From the NCBI GenBank assembly GCA_021824345.1, contig JAKAKW010000008.1:1-32583 (forward strand): 32,583 bases of DNA, written 5' to 3'. The translations under genes were made by a program, and so were the position numbers. Position 1 is the first letter of the stretch, and each line of letters starts with the position of its first letter. Under the pieces are notes generated by a model, which was not told the DNA's origin, ran no database searches, and saw nothing but the letters and a program-made list of their open reading frames with translations. Below are positions 1 to 7,555 of this stretch, piece by piece. Source of the DNA: a bacterium. Lineage in GTDB: Bacteria > Patescibacteriota > Minisyncoccia > Phycocordibacterales > UBA9973.

Positions 1-108
1 CTGTACGCCGAGAAAGGATTTCAAATTCCACAGGAAATTCCAGTGGAAGTCTGGGATGCATATAAAAAACTAATTGCAGCGGGATACACCAAGCATTTAG
101 TGAGGTGA
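1..108 (+). CDS. 3' end of an unidentified protein (LYAEKGFQIPQEIPVEVWDAYKKLIAAGYTKHLVR*), truncated by window start
   Basis: Open frame 1 from base 1 to TGA at 106-108; protein-like composition. Confidence 0.4.
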   Translation: MYAEKGFQIPQEIPVEVWDAYKKLIAAGYTKHLVR

Positions 109-337
109 TTCCAATTTGATCTTCAGAATGTTGTTTCAACGTATCCGGATCCAGATAATCTTTGTCTCTTTCTCCCATTACTCCTCGCTCAATGTCATGG
201 GCGTAGGCAGCAATTTTGTGTGTTTCGGTAGCATGGGGGAGCAGGCGCACTATCCAATACGCTGTTCTTTCAAAGTGTGGCTTCTTTCCGCCGAACGCTT
301 TGTCTACGAATTCTATGGTTTTGTCGTATAGGTCCAT
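1..337 (-). pseudogene. HD-domain-like hydrolase N-terminus, probably truncated (runs off the window start)
   Basis: Minus-strand ORF from ATG at 337: MDLYDKTIEFVDKAFGGKKPHFERTAYWIVRLLPHATETHKIAAYAHDIERGVMGERDKDYLDPDTLKQHSEDQI..., with HD-like motif AHDIER. Homology-like character ends near base 110; the remainder is antisense to the plus ORF. Not in the supplied track because it has no stop within the window. Confidence 0.45.
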
Positions 338-346
338 TATTTCAAG

Positions 347-844
347 CTAAACCACCTCCCCGATATTATCCCTGATTATCTCCAGCGCCGCCTTGTGTAG
401 CTTCGGATTGGAATGGCTGGCGGAAAGATTCTTGAGTACCCTTACCTTGAATCCTCGATCAAAAGCATCTCTAGCTAAAGTAAGCACGCAGTTTTCTGTA
501 TCAATGCCGGCGATATCGACCTGTCCGATTTTGTGTTTCTTTAAGTGATTCAGCAATTTGTCATCCACGAAACTCCCGTAGGTGTATTTCTTAAAAAGAT
601 TCTTTTTATTCACGAGATCCGCCAATTCATCCACGATGCCGTTTTCGTTTTCCGTCATGAATCTTTTCCAATGCAGATGCTTTACGAAGTTGCTGTTTTT
701 CCTATTCAGGTATTGAGTAAATACAATCAGATCGTATTTGTGTCCATTCCTGAGAATATATCGCTTGATCCTGCCGGGGATCTTGTCGGTAAACTTGTTC
801 ATGAATCCTTTCTGGATGTCTATTATAATCAGCGCCTTTTTCAT
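347..844 (-). CDS. Isochorismatase-like cysteine hydrolase
   Basis: MKKALIIIDIQKGFMNKF... DIAGIDTENCVLTLARDAFDRGFKVRVL: IDIQ..F and catalytic C context typical of the family. Start trimmed to the internal Met at 844. Confidence 0.75.
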   Translation of the reverse strand: MKKALIIIDIQKGFMNKFTDKIPGRIKRYILRNGHKYDLIVFTQYLNRKNSNFVKHLHWKRFMTENENGIVDELADLVNKKNLFKKYTYGSFVDDKLLNHLKKHKIGQVDIAGIDTENCVLTLARDAFDRGFKVRVLKNLSASHSNPKLHKAALEIIRDNIGEVV

Positions 845-892
845 ATTTTCATTATACCATTTACAGTATCTCATTTGTCTCATTTGCAAAAG

Positions 893-1023
893 CGAGACCC
901 CGACCCGAGTGCCTTGTTTCCAATAGCCAAAACGCGCTAAAATACCCTTGTGTGGCTTGGACCCTCCGGTACTTAACCCAAGTGGCCCGCCAAGAAAATT
1001 AAGTATCGGAGTGACCCGAGTGC
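893..1023 (+). repeat. Interspersed repeat copy R1 (modules A+B), bounded by GACCCGAGTGC at 902-912 and 1013-1023
   Basis: Shares CCCCGACCCGAGTGCCTTGTTTCC..TAGCC.AAACGCGCTA.AATACCCTTGTGTGGCTTG..CCTC.GGTACTTAACCC.AGTGGCCCGC with R2-R4 and AATTAAGTATCGGAGTGAC with R4/R5. Confidence 0.9.
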
Positions 1024-1026
1024 TAT

Positions 1027-1797
1027 ATGAGGATTAATTTTTTTGAAGAATACCCTACAGAGGACAATATGGCCAAGCTCAACTTAATTGATTGGTCCTC
1101 TACTGTGTTTGTGGCATGTTCTTCTTTTGCCAATTTTGAAAATATTATAAATAAATATTCCAAGAGATATCCGAATATTACCTTCGGTTGGTGGCCAACT
1201 GCCCCAGATTCTTACTATGTTTCCGGCTTTTCAAATCCAGCTAGTATTGATTATTTTTTTTCCGAAATAACTCAAAAAACACAAAACACGGGAATACCCG
1301 TACTTCTTGACCTTGAGCTACCAAGAAGTAAAATAACGTTTTTGAAAAACATACTGAACCTGCGGAAAAACAGAAAGAAAATTTATCAATTTACCGCAGA
1401 ATCTTTTGAAAAGGGCCTCGTAATATATACCGCTGAAATTCCTGTATTTGGCGGACTTGCATCAATGCTTTTAAGAATGTTCGGGATTACTCCTCCTCCG
1501 GATAAAAAACACATAAGGATCTCTATGTGCTATTCCAGTATGCTGGAAAAATATTTTGGCAGGATAATACTTGGAAAAATCAAGAATTATGAAAAGAAAC
1601 TTTCATTGAAGTATGGAAACATAAGTTTGGGGTTGGGAACAATAGCAGTAGGTATTCTTGGGAGCGAACCCATATTGTCGCCGGAAAGGATTCGGGAGGA
1701 TTTAAAGTGGGCAAAAGAGAGCAAGGCAAAAGAAGTTTTTATATTTAGATTAGGAGGGTTGGATGATTCGTATATTTCCGCTATAAAAAGTGTTTAA
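1027..1797 (+). CDS. Hypothetical protein, 256 aa
   Basis: Long ORF directly between repeats R1 and R2; no family recognised. Confidence 0.7.
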   Translation: MRINFFEEYPTEDNMAKLNLIDWSSTVFVACSSFANFENIINKYSKRYPNITFGWWPTAPDSYYVSGFSNPASIDYFFSEITQKTQNTGIPVLLDLELPRSKITFLKNILNLRKNRKKIYQFTAESFEKGLVIYTAEIPVFGGLASMLLRMFGITPPPDKKHIRISMCYSSMLEKYFGRIILGKIKNYEKKLSLKYGNISLGLGTIAVGILGSEPILSPERIREDLKWAKESKAKEVFIFRLGGLDDSYISAIKSV

Positions 1798-1813
1798 ACT
1801 TTTTACCTCATTT

Positions 1814-1912
1814 CCCCGACCCGAGTGCCTCATTTCCGATAGCCTAAATGTGTTAGAATACCCTTGTGTAGATTGAACCCTCCGGTACTTAACCCGAGTG
1901 GTCCGCATTATA
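1814..1912 (+). repeat. Interspersed repeat copy R2 (module A)
   Basis: CCCCGACCCGAGTGCCTCATTTCCGATAGCCTAAATGTGTTAGAATACCCTTGTGTAGATTGAACCCTCCGGTACTTAACCCGAGTGGTCCGCATT. Confidence 0.9.
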
Positions 1913-2989
1913 ATGGAAAATAAAAGTATATCGCTCAAAACCATTTCATCAAATTTGCTGGTTTATGGACTGTCGCACGCCGCAGTTGACGGAGTTTGTG
2001 CTGCTGTTATTTTCACTGTTTTTAGAAACCAAATTGCAACTACTGATTTGTTTATTGGTTTGGTTGTTTTATACAACGCCCTGGCTTTTGGACTTGAAGC
2101 ACTTTTCGGTCTGTTCACTGATTATTTCAAATCACCGCGGGCAGCCGCATTTTCCGGTTGTATCGTGACTGGACTTTCCGCAGTTTTTTTGCCGGTTCCC
2201 ATTGTCGCGGTTGTTTTGGCCGGACTTGGCAACGCGCTATTCCATGTTGGCGGAGGAAGCATCAGTCTGAATTTGACGCCCAAGAAAGCATTTGCTCCCG
2301 GAATTTTTGTCGCGCCTGGTGCCATCGGTATTTTATTGGGAACCGTTCTCGGGAGAAGCGGGCAATTTGCTGTCTTGCCCTCGATTATAATTTTGACAAT
2401 TTTGTGCGTGTCAATGTTCGTCATAAATAAGCCGGAAATGAATTATTTTCGGGAAAATATTTCTAAACAAAAATCATATTATTTTGAATTGATTTTGCTA
2501 TTGCTTTTACTGTCAATCGCCATCAGGGCGTTAGTAGGTTCGGTTCTGGTGTTCCCCTGGAAAGTTGATATGAATCTGGTTGTTGTTCTCACGGGTGCAG
2601 TCGTACTGGGGAAGGCATTAGGCGGGGTTTTAGCTGATAGGTTCGGCTGGATAAAAGTCGCGGTCGGAGCGCTAGTCTTGTCCATACCATTTCTCGTTTT
2701 CGGCGCGCGGGCTCCTTTTTCGGCCATTATCGGAATGTTCTTGTTTAACATCACTATGCCCGTTACTTTAGTAGCCATTTCGAACATAATGCCTGGCCGT
2801 CCGGGTTTTACTTTCGGGTTAACCACTCTGGCGTTAATTATCGGTGCTACCCCTGCGTTTCTCCCGATAAAACAGATGTTCGGGAGTGATTGGTTTGTTT
2901 TTTGTATTATAATTATTTCAACGCTCGCTCTCTTTTTAGGTCTAAAAAAATACGCGGAAAATTACGAGCAAAAAACAGCGGTCGATTAA
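1913..2989 (+). CDS. MFS transporter
   Basis: About 12 hydrophobic segments, MFS-like loops (GLFTDYF, GGVLADRFG). ATG at 1913 preferred over the GTG at 1898, which lies in the repeat. Confidence 0.8.
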   Translation: MENKSISLKTISSNLLVYGLSHAAVDGVCAAVIFTVFRNQIATTDLFIGLVVLYNALAFGLEALFGLFTDYFKSPRAAAFSGCIVTGLSAVFLPVPIVAVVLAGLGNALFHVGGGSISLNLTPKKAFAPGIFVAPGAIGILLGTVLGRSGQFAVLPSIIILTILCVSMFVINKPEMNYFRENISKQKSYYFELILLLLLLSIAIRALVGSVLVFPWKVDMNLVVVLTGAVVLGKALGGVLADRFGWIKVAVGALVLSIPFLVFGARAPFSAIIGMFLFNITMPVTLVAISNIMPGRPGFTFGLTTLALIIGATPAFLPIKQMFGSDWFVFCIIIISTLALFLGLKKYAENYEQKTAVD

Positions 2990-3046
2990 CATTGCTGAAA
3001 ATATAATTGTTTTTAGGTATTATAAATAGTAATTAATAAGGACACC

Positions 3047-3280
3047 ATGAGGAAATCAATAAATATCTTATCTGTTTTTTTAACTTTATTACTCGGATTG
3101 CTTTTTGAGGCGGTTCAAGTGAACGCGGATGTAATTACTTCTCCTGTAAACATTTCCAGTACGTCATCAGAGAACAGTGTTTTAATCATCGCTGCGGGAG
3201 TTGTCGTACTAATAGTAGTATTTGTTTCTTGGCTTGTAATCCGATCTATAAGAAAAAAGAAAAATGTTGCTGATAAGTAG
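3047..3280 (+). CDS. Small membrane protein with signal peptide and C-terminal TM helix
   Basis: ORF of 77 aa; N-terminal hydrophobic stretch, C-terminal VLIIAAGVVVLIVVFVSWLVI followed by RKKK. Confidence 0.6.
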   Translation: MRKSINILSVFLTLLLGLLFEAVQVNADVITSPVNISSTSSENSVLIIAAGVVVLIVVFVSWLVIRSIRKKKNVADK

Positions 3281-3605
3281 CTATCTTCCGGCTCTTTTTT
3301 TGACGATAGCAATTGAGCTGGCAGTTGCTTTTGTTTTCGGTTTTAGAAAGAAAACAGAGATGCTTGCGGTTATTTTTGTCAATCTCATTACGAATCCAGT
3401 TTTGAATTACTTTGTCATATTTGGCGAGCATTTTTCTTTATTCAAAATAAATTTTACGGTAACCTTATTACTGGAAATTTTGGTCGTTTTGGTTGAGTGG
3501 AGATTGTTAGTTTATGCTTTGCGGGAGAAATCAGGCAAGTTGTTGGTGTTATCATTTGGAATGAACCTATGTTCGTATATTGTCGGAATACTTGCTTTAG
3601 GATAA
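3264..3605 (+). CDS. Small integral membrane protein, 113 aa
   Basis: Overlaps the upstream ORF by 17 nt (likely translational coupling); 3-4 hydrophobic segments. Confidence 0.6.
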   Translation: MLLISSYLPALFLTIAIELAVAFVFGFRKKTEMLAVIFVNLITNPVLNYFVIFGEHFSLFKINFTVTLLLEILVVLVEWRLLVYALREKSGKLLVLSFGMNLCSYIVGILALG

Positions 3606-3639
3606 ATTGTTGGCACGTTCCCTCATCTAGGACAACCGG

Positions 3640-3690
3640 ACCCCGACCCGAGTGCCTTGTTTCCACTAGCCAAAACGCGCTAGAATATAG
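3640..3690 (+). repeat. Interspersed repeat copy R3 (5' half of module A)
   Basis: ACCCCGACCCGAGTGCCTTGTTTCCACTAGCCAAAACGCGCTAGAATA matches R1/R4 nearly exactly. Confidence 0.9.
3657..3686 (+). promoter_or_regulatory. Putative promoter carried by repeat R3: TTGTTT-N18-TAGAAT, 21 nt before ATG 3708
   Basis: -35/-10-like hexamers with 18-nt spacing; the -10-like hexamer is conserved in repeat copies (TAAAAT 938, TAGAAT 1854, TAGAAT 3681, TAGAAT 5669). Confidence 0.45.
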
Positions 3691-3707
3691 ATATATAAAC
3701 CTCCCAC

Positions 3708-4292
3708 ATGTCCATTATTGAGAACAGCTTCAGTATAGTAATGATCTGCTGGATAATTTTTTTTCTTTACTGGATAATTTCCGCGTTTTTTGTAAAGCAA
3801 TCCGCCACAAAAAGAAAATGGAAAGCAATGATTATCTGGAGGATAATGCTGATTGTTCTTACCATACTTTTTTTGAAATTTGACAGGCCGGATGCGATTT
3901 CACTCTTTTCTGCTCTTTTTTCCCGAAGTTTTTTGAGTTATACGTTGCCCGGTATTATTCTCACGGTTTCGGGTCTGATTACGGCGCTCTGGGCGAGAAT
4001 TTTTCTTGGAAGAAATTGGAGCAATTATATTACATACAAGAAAGAACATGAATTGATCACAACGGGCCCCTACAAGCTTCTCCGGCACCCTATTTATTCC
4101 GGAACGCTTCTGATGCTTGCAGGAACTTTTCTTTATTACGGCAATCTGATTATTCTTATAATCCTGATGATGTTTGCCGCAATGGTCGCATGGAGAATGA
4201 GCAAGGAAGAAGAGGCTATGACTGAGCTCTTTGGGGAAAAATATGCAGACTATATGAAAAGAACTAAAAGATTGGTTCCGTGGATTTACTGA
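3708..4292 (+). CDS. Isoprenylcysteine carboxyl methyltransferase (ICMT)-like membrane methyltransferase
   Basis: Motif GPYKLLRHPIYSG and C-terminal EE..FGEKYADYMKRTKRLVPW. Confidence 0.85.
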   Translation: MSIIENSFSIVMICWIIFFLYWIISAFFVKQSATKRKWKAMIIWRIMLIVLTILFLKFDRPDAISLFSALFSRSFLSYTLPGIILTVSGLITALWARIFLGRNWSNYITYKKEHELITTGPYKLLRHPIYSGTLLMLAGTFLYYGNLIILIILMMFAAMVAWRMSKEEEAMTELFGEKYADYMKRTKRLVPWIY

Positions 4293-5569
4293 AGATGAAA
4301 ACTGGAATAAACAAAAAACAGCTGGTCCTTTGGTCAATGTACGACTTCGCCAACTCTTTCGTTTTCATCACTTTCTTTCTGTATTATTCCCAATGGCTGG
4401 TGGTGGACAGAGGGATATCCGATTTCTGGTTCAACATGACCTTCGTGGGTTCCAGCCTGCTGTTCCTGCTCACCGTTCCCGTGGCAGGCTCCATCGCAGA
4501 CAAGGTCGGGATCAGCCTGCCCGGACTGCGCGTAACCACCGCGCTTTCGGTGCTCTTCTTCCTCTTGACCGGAATAATCTCGGTGTTCTTTCCGGAGCAC
4601 TACGTACTAAGCATCATCGCTTTCTCCCTTGCCACCTATTTCTATCTTTTCTGCTTCACGTATTACAATCCGCTTTTGAAAGACGTGGCCAGTCCGGAAA
4701 AGTATGGACTCGCTTCCGGCTGGGGACAGTTCGGCAATTGGCTGGGGGAGATCCTCGGACTGTTGGTGGCTCTGCCTTTCGCGAGCGGCGCGATAAAGCT
4801 CTTCGGCGCTTCGGGGAGGGCGGAGACTCTCATTCCGGCCACTTTTCTTTTTCTTATATTTTCTCTGCCTATGCTCCTCTTCTTCAAGGAAAGCGGAAAG
4901 AAGGCGGAGATAAAATTGAGGATAAGAAGCGAGTATGGGGAAGTGGTGAAGTCGTTCCTGAAACTGTGCGCCCTTCCGGGAGTGGGGATGTTCCTCTTGG
5001 CGTATTTTTTCTTCAACGACGCCATCATCACCGCTTCCAACAATTTTCCGATATATTTGGATCGCTTGTTCGGAGTGGGCGACAGCGTGAAATCCATGAT
5101 CCTGATCGGAATTCTGATAGTTTCGGTGATCGGCTCTCCATTGAGCGGTTGGATAGCGGACAAAGTCGGATTCAAGAAAACATTGCTCTACATATTAGTC
5201 GGTTTTATGTTCATTTTTCCATTGCTCGCGGTGATCACCAATTTCAACATATTTGTGATCGTGTGTCTGGTGATGGGACTGTGGTTCGGGTCTATCTGGA
5301 CGGTCACCCGCGCGTATCTCTTGAGTCTGACTCCACCTTCCATGGCCAACCAGACCTTCACTTACTACACCCTGATGGAGCGTCTGGCTACCTTTATCGG
5401 CCCGCTGTCCTGGGGACTGATAGTCCTTTATCTGCCCAAGGCGGGGGAGTTCAATTACCGTATGGCCGCTATAGCCATGGCGGTGTTTGTGATAATCGGA
5501 TATTTAATAGCTAGAAAGTTATCTGAACAAGGCGAAGCTAATTCGTATCGAAGTGATCCGAGTACTTGA
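4280..5569 (+). CDS. UMF1/Atg22-like MFS transporter
   Basis: WSMYDFANSFVFITFFLYYSQWLV, TFVGSSLLFLLTVPVAGSIADKVG; many TM segments; alternative ATG at 4295. Confidence 0.85.
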   Translation: MDLLKMKTGINKKQLVLWSMYDFANSFVFITFFLYYSQWLVVDRGISDFWFNMTFVGSSLLFLLTVPVAGSIADKVGISLPGLRVTTALSVLFFLLTGIISVFFPEHYVLSIIAFSLATYFYLFCFTYYNPLLKDVASPEKYGLASGWGQFGNWLGEILGLLVALPFASGAIKLFGASGRAETLIPATFLFLIFSLPMLLFFKESGKKAEIKLRIRSEYGEVVKSFLKLCALPGVGMFLLAYFFFNDAIITASNNFPIYLDRLFGVGDSVKSMILIGILIVSVIGSPLSGWIADKVGFKKTLLYILVGFMFIFPLLAVITNFNIFVIVCLVMGLWFGSIWTVTRAYLLSLTPPSMANQTFTYYTLMERLATFIGPLSWGLIVLYLPKAGEFNYRMAAIAMAVFVIIGYLIARKLSEQGEANSYRSDPST

Positions 5570-5625
5570 ATCCATTTATTATGATATTAGGAATATACCC
5601 TTACAGTGTCTCATTTTGAAAAATC

Positions 5626-5935
5626 CGACCCCGACCCAAGTGCCTTGTTTCCACTGGCCTAAACGCGCTAGAATACCCTTGTGTGGCTTGAATCCTCTGG
5701 TACTTAACCCGAGTGGCCCGCATTCGCAAAAGTGGTCAGCTTTTGCTGACCACTTTTGCGAACTGACGAGGGAAGGAAGCGGAGCTTCCGGGGATTCGAA
5801 CGCCGGAGCGATGCCGAGCGAGCTCGCGAGGCCGCGAGGCGGTGCCCAGGCCGAGGCGAGCGACGGCGAGCCGAGAGCCGCGGGCGAATCCCACCGCCTC
5901 CGCCAAGAGAATTAAGTATCGGAGTGACTCAGTTG
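5626..5935 (+). repeat. Interspersed repeat copy R4 with a 180-bp insert (about 5721-5900) between its A and B modules
   Basis: Module A at 5626-5722 and module B at about 5899-5935 (CCGCCAAGAGAATTAAGTATCGGAGTGACTC), interrupted by an 18-bp perfect hairpin plus GC-rich tRNA-like DNA. Confidence 0.85.
5723..5762. repeat. Perfect 18-bp inverted repeat with TTTT loop
   Basis: TTCGCAAAAGTGGTCAGC-TTTT-GCTGACCACTTTTGCGAA. Confidence 0.95.
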
Positions 5936-5963
5936 ATGACCTAATAAATGATATACTTTCTCT

Positions 5964-6887
5964 ATGGGCAAAATCATCGTAGCGGGGAGTATGAATATGG
6001 ACATAGTTGCCACTGCTAGGCGCCATCCAAAAAACGGCGAGACGGTTTTCGGTTCCAATCTTCAATATTTTCCTGGCGGCAAAGGAGCGAATCAAGCCAT
6101 TGCTTCCTCCAAACTCGGAGCGAAGACCGTAATGGTAGGCAAGGTCGGGGACGACGCATTTGGCGCGCAGTTAATAGATTTTCTCAAGCGGGAAAATATT
6201 GAAACAAATATTTCAATTGAAAAAGGCGTTCCTACCGGCACGGCGCTTATCACCGTTTCCGAAGAAACTTCTGATAATACTATAGTCGTAATTCCGGGCG
6301 CGAATTTTTCGCTCTCTAAAGGTGACATTGAAAATGCAGATTTCGGCAAAGGAGATATCTTGGTATCTCAATTTGAAATTCCCGACAAGACAATCGAGGA
6401 GTTTTTTAGCAAGGGTAGAAGAGCGGGAACGGTAAATATTTTCAATTCAGCTCCAGCCCGGCCGATTTCCGCTGAATTTTTGGATTTGGTTGATATTTTA
6501 ATTCTCAACGAAACCGAGCTCAGCTATATTTCTGAAACGTCCGTTGAGGCTTCAAAAGAGGAGTCAATTTTAACAGCGATTAAAAAATTACAAAGAAATC
6601 ATCTGAAAATTATTGTAACTCTTGGAGAAAAAGGAGTTTTGGCTTTTGACGGGAACAAAATAACCAGGGTTCCGGGGAGGAAAGTCGATTCAGTTGATTC
6701 TACGGGGGCGGGGGACTGTTTCGTCGGAGCTTTTGCCGCCGGGATTTTAAGCGGGAAATTTTTTGCCGAGAGCTTGGCTTTCGCAAACATTGCCGCGTCG
6801 ATCTCCGTTACCAGAAAGGGAGCAGGACCGTCCATGCCCACCTTGGAGGAAGTGGAAAAGCAGTCAATATATCTGAAAATAATTTAA
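5964..6887 (+). CDS. rbsK: Ribokinase-like PfkB-family sugar kinase
   Basis: GSMNMDIV, FPGGKGANQA, DSTGAGDCFVGAFAAG motifs. Confidence 0.88.
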   Translation: MGKIIVAGSMNMDIVATARRHPKNGETVFGSNLQYFPGGKGANQAIASSKLGAKTVMVGKVGDDAFGAQLIDFLKRENIETNISIEKGVPTGTALITVSEETSDNTIVVIPGANFSLSKGDIENADFGKGDILVSQFEIPDKTIEEFFSKGRRAGTVNIFNSAPARPISAEFLDLVDILILNETELSYISETSVEASKEESILTAIKKLQRNHLKIIVTLGEKGVLAFDGNKITRVPGRKVDSVDSTGAGDCFVGAFAAGILSGKFFAESLAFANIAASISVTRKGAGPSMPTLEEVEKQSIYLKII

Positions 6888-6932
6888 CTGACGTTTCTTT
6901 CAGTAAATAGTATTTTCTGTTAAAATAAAGCT

Positions 6933-7235
6933 ATGGAAGCAAAAGAGTTTCAAAAGAAATGTGCCGATTTAGTGGAAAAAATGGATGACAAATTCGGCGT
7001 GGAAAGAAATCCCCAACTTTCTTTTACTCAGATGGTGGAAGAAATAGGAGAATTGGCAAAAGACATAAATCTCAAGCAATTAAGAAAAAAGGATCCGGAT
7101 ATGGAAAATTTATCTGGAGAATTTGCGGACGTATTTATGCAATTGTCCGCTCTTGCCCGCATGTACGGAGTAGATTTAGAGGAGGCGGTAGAGAATAAGG
7201 TAAAAGTGTTGAAGAATAGAGGATATATAGATTAA
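6933..7235 (+). CDS. MazG-like nucleotide pyrophosphohydrolase
   Basis: MVEEIGELAKDI...GEFADVFMQLSALARMYGVDLEEAVENKV. Confidence 0.85.
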   Translation: MEAKEFQKKCADLVEKMDDKFGVERNPQLSFTQMVEEIGELAKDINLKQLRKKDPDMENLSGEFADVFMQLSALARMYGVDLEEAVENKVKVLKNRGYID

Positions 7236-7243
7236 ATATTCCA

Positions 7244-7552
7244 ATGCCGTCTAAAAAACTTTCTCCAACAGCTTTGCACGAAATACCGGCGGATTTGCGC
7301 AAGGCTTTATTGTCCAACTCTAAAGCCCGTGCGGCATGGGAAGATATTACTCCGCTGGCGCGCAACGAGTGGGTTTGTTGGACGATTTCAGTGAAGAATC
7401 CGGAGACCAGGAAAGAGCATGTGAAAAGAGTGCGCGACGAACTGATCGAGGGCATGCGCCGGCCGTGCTGCTGGCCGGGATGTATGCACAGGAGCGATAA
7501 GCCTCTCAGCCCTTCGCAAAAATACGTGCTTAGCAAGAAAGATAAAAAATAA
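7244..7552 (+). CDS. YdeI/OmpD-associated family protein
   Basis: IPADLRKALLSNSKARAAWEDITPLARNEWVCWTISVKNPETRKEHVKRVRDELIEG. Confidence 0.7.
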   Translation: MPSKKLSPTALHEIPADLRKALLSNSKARAAWEDITPLARNEWVCWTISVKNPETRKEHVKRVRDELIEGMRRPCCWPGCMHRSDKPLSPSQKYVLSKKDKK

Positions 7553-7555
7553 AAT

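Noticed and set aside
116-331. 71-aa plus ORF
   Set aside because: Antisense to the HD-like gene on the minus strand, which has the more protein-like sequence.
4330-5514. 394-aa plus-strand ORF overlapping the UMF1-like transporter
   Set aside because: Alternate frame of a clear MFS gene; composition (Arg/His/Gly-rich) is typical of out-of-frame translation.
893-5935. CRISPR array
   Set aside because: Repeat copies are long, divergent, irregularly spaced (0.9-2 kb) with genes between them, and no cas genes are present.
893-5935. Calling the repeats a bona fide integron attC array
   Set aside because: No integrase seen and no canonical GTTRRRY core sites recognised; kept only as an analogy to test.
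5736-6095. 119-aa minus-strand ORF across the R4 insert
   Set aside because: Translation of tRNA-like and hairpin DNA plus antisense rbsK; no plausible protein.
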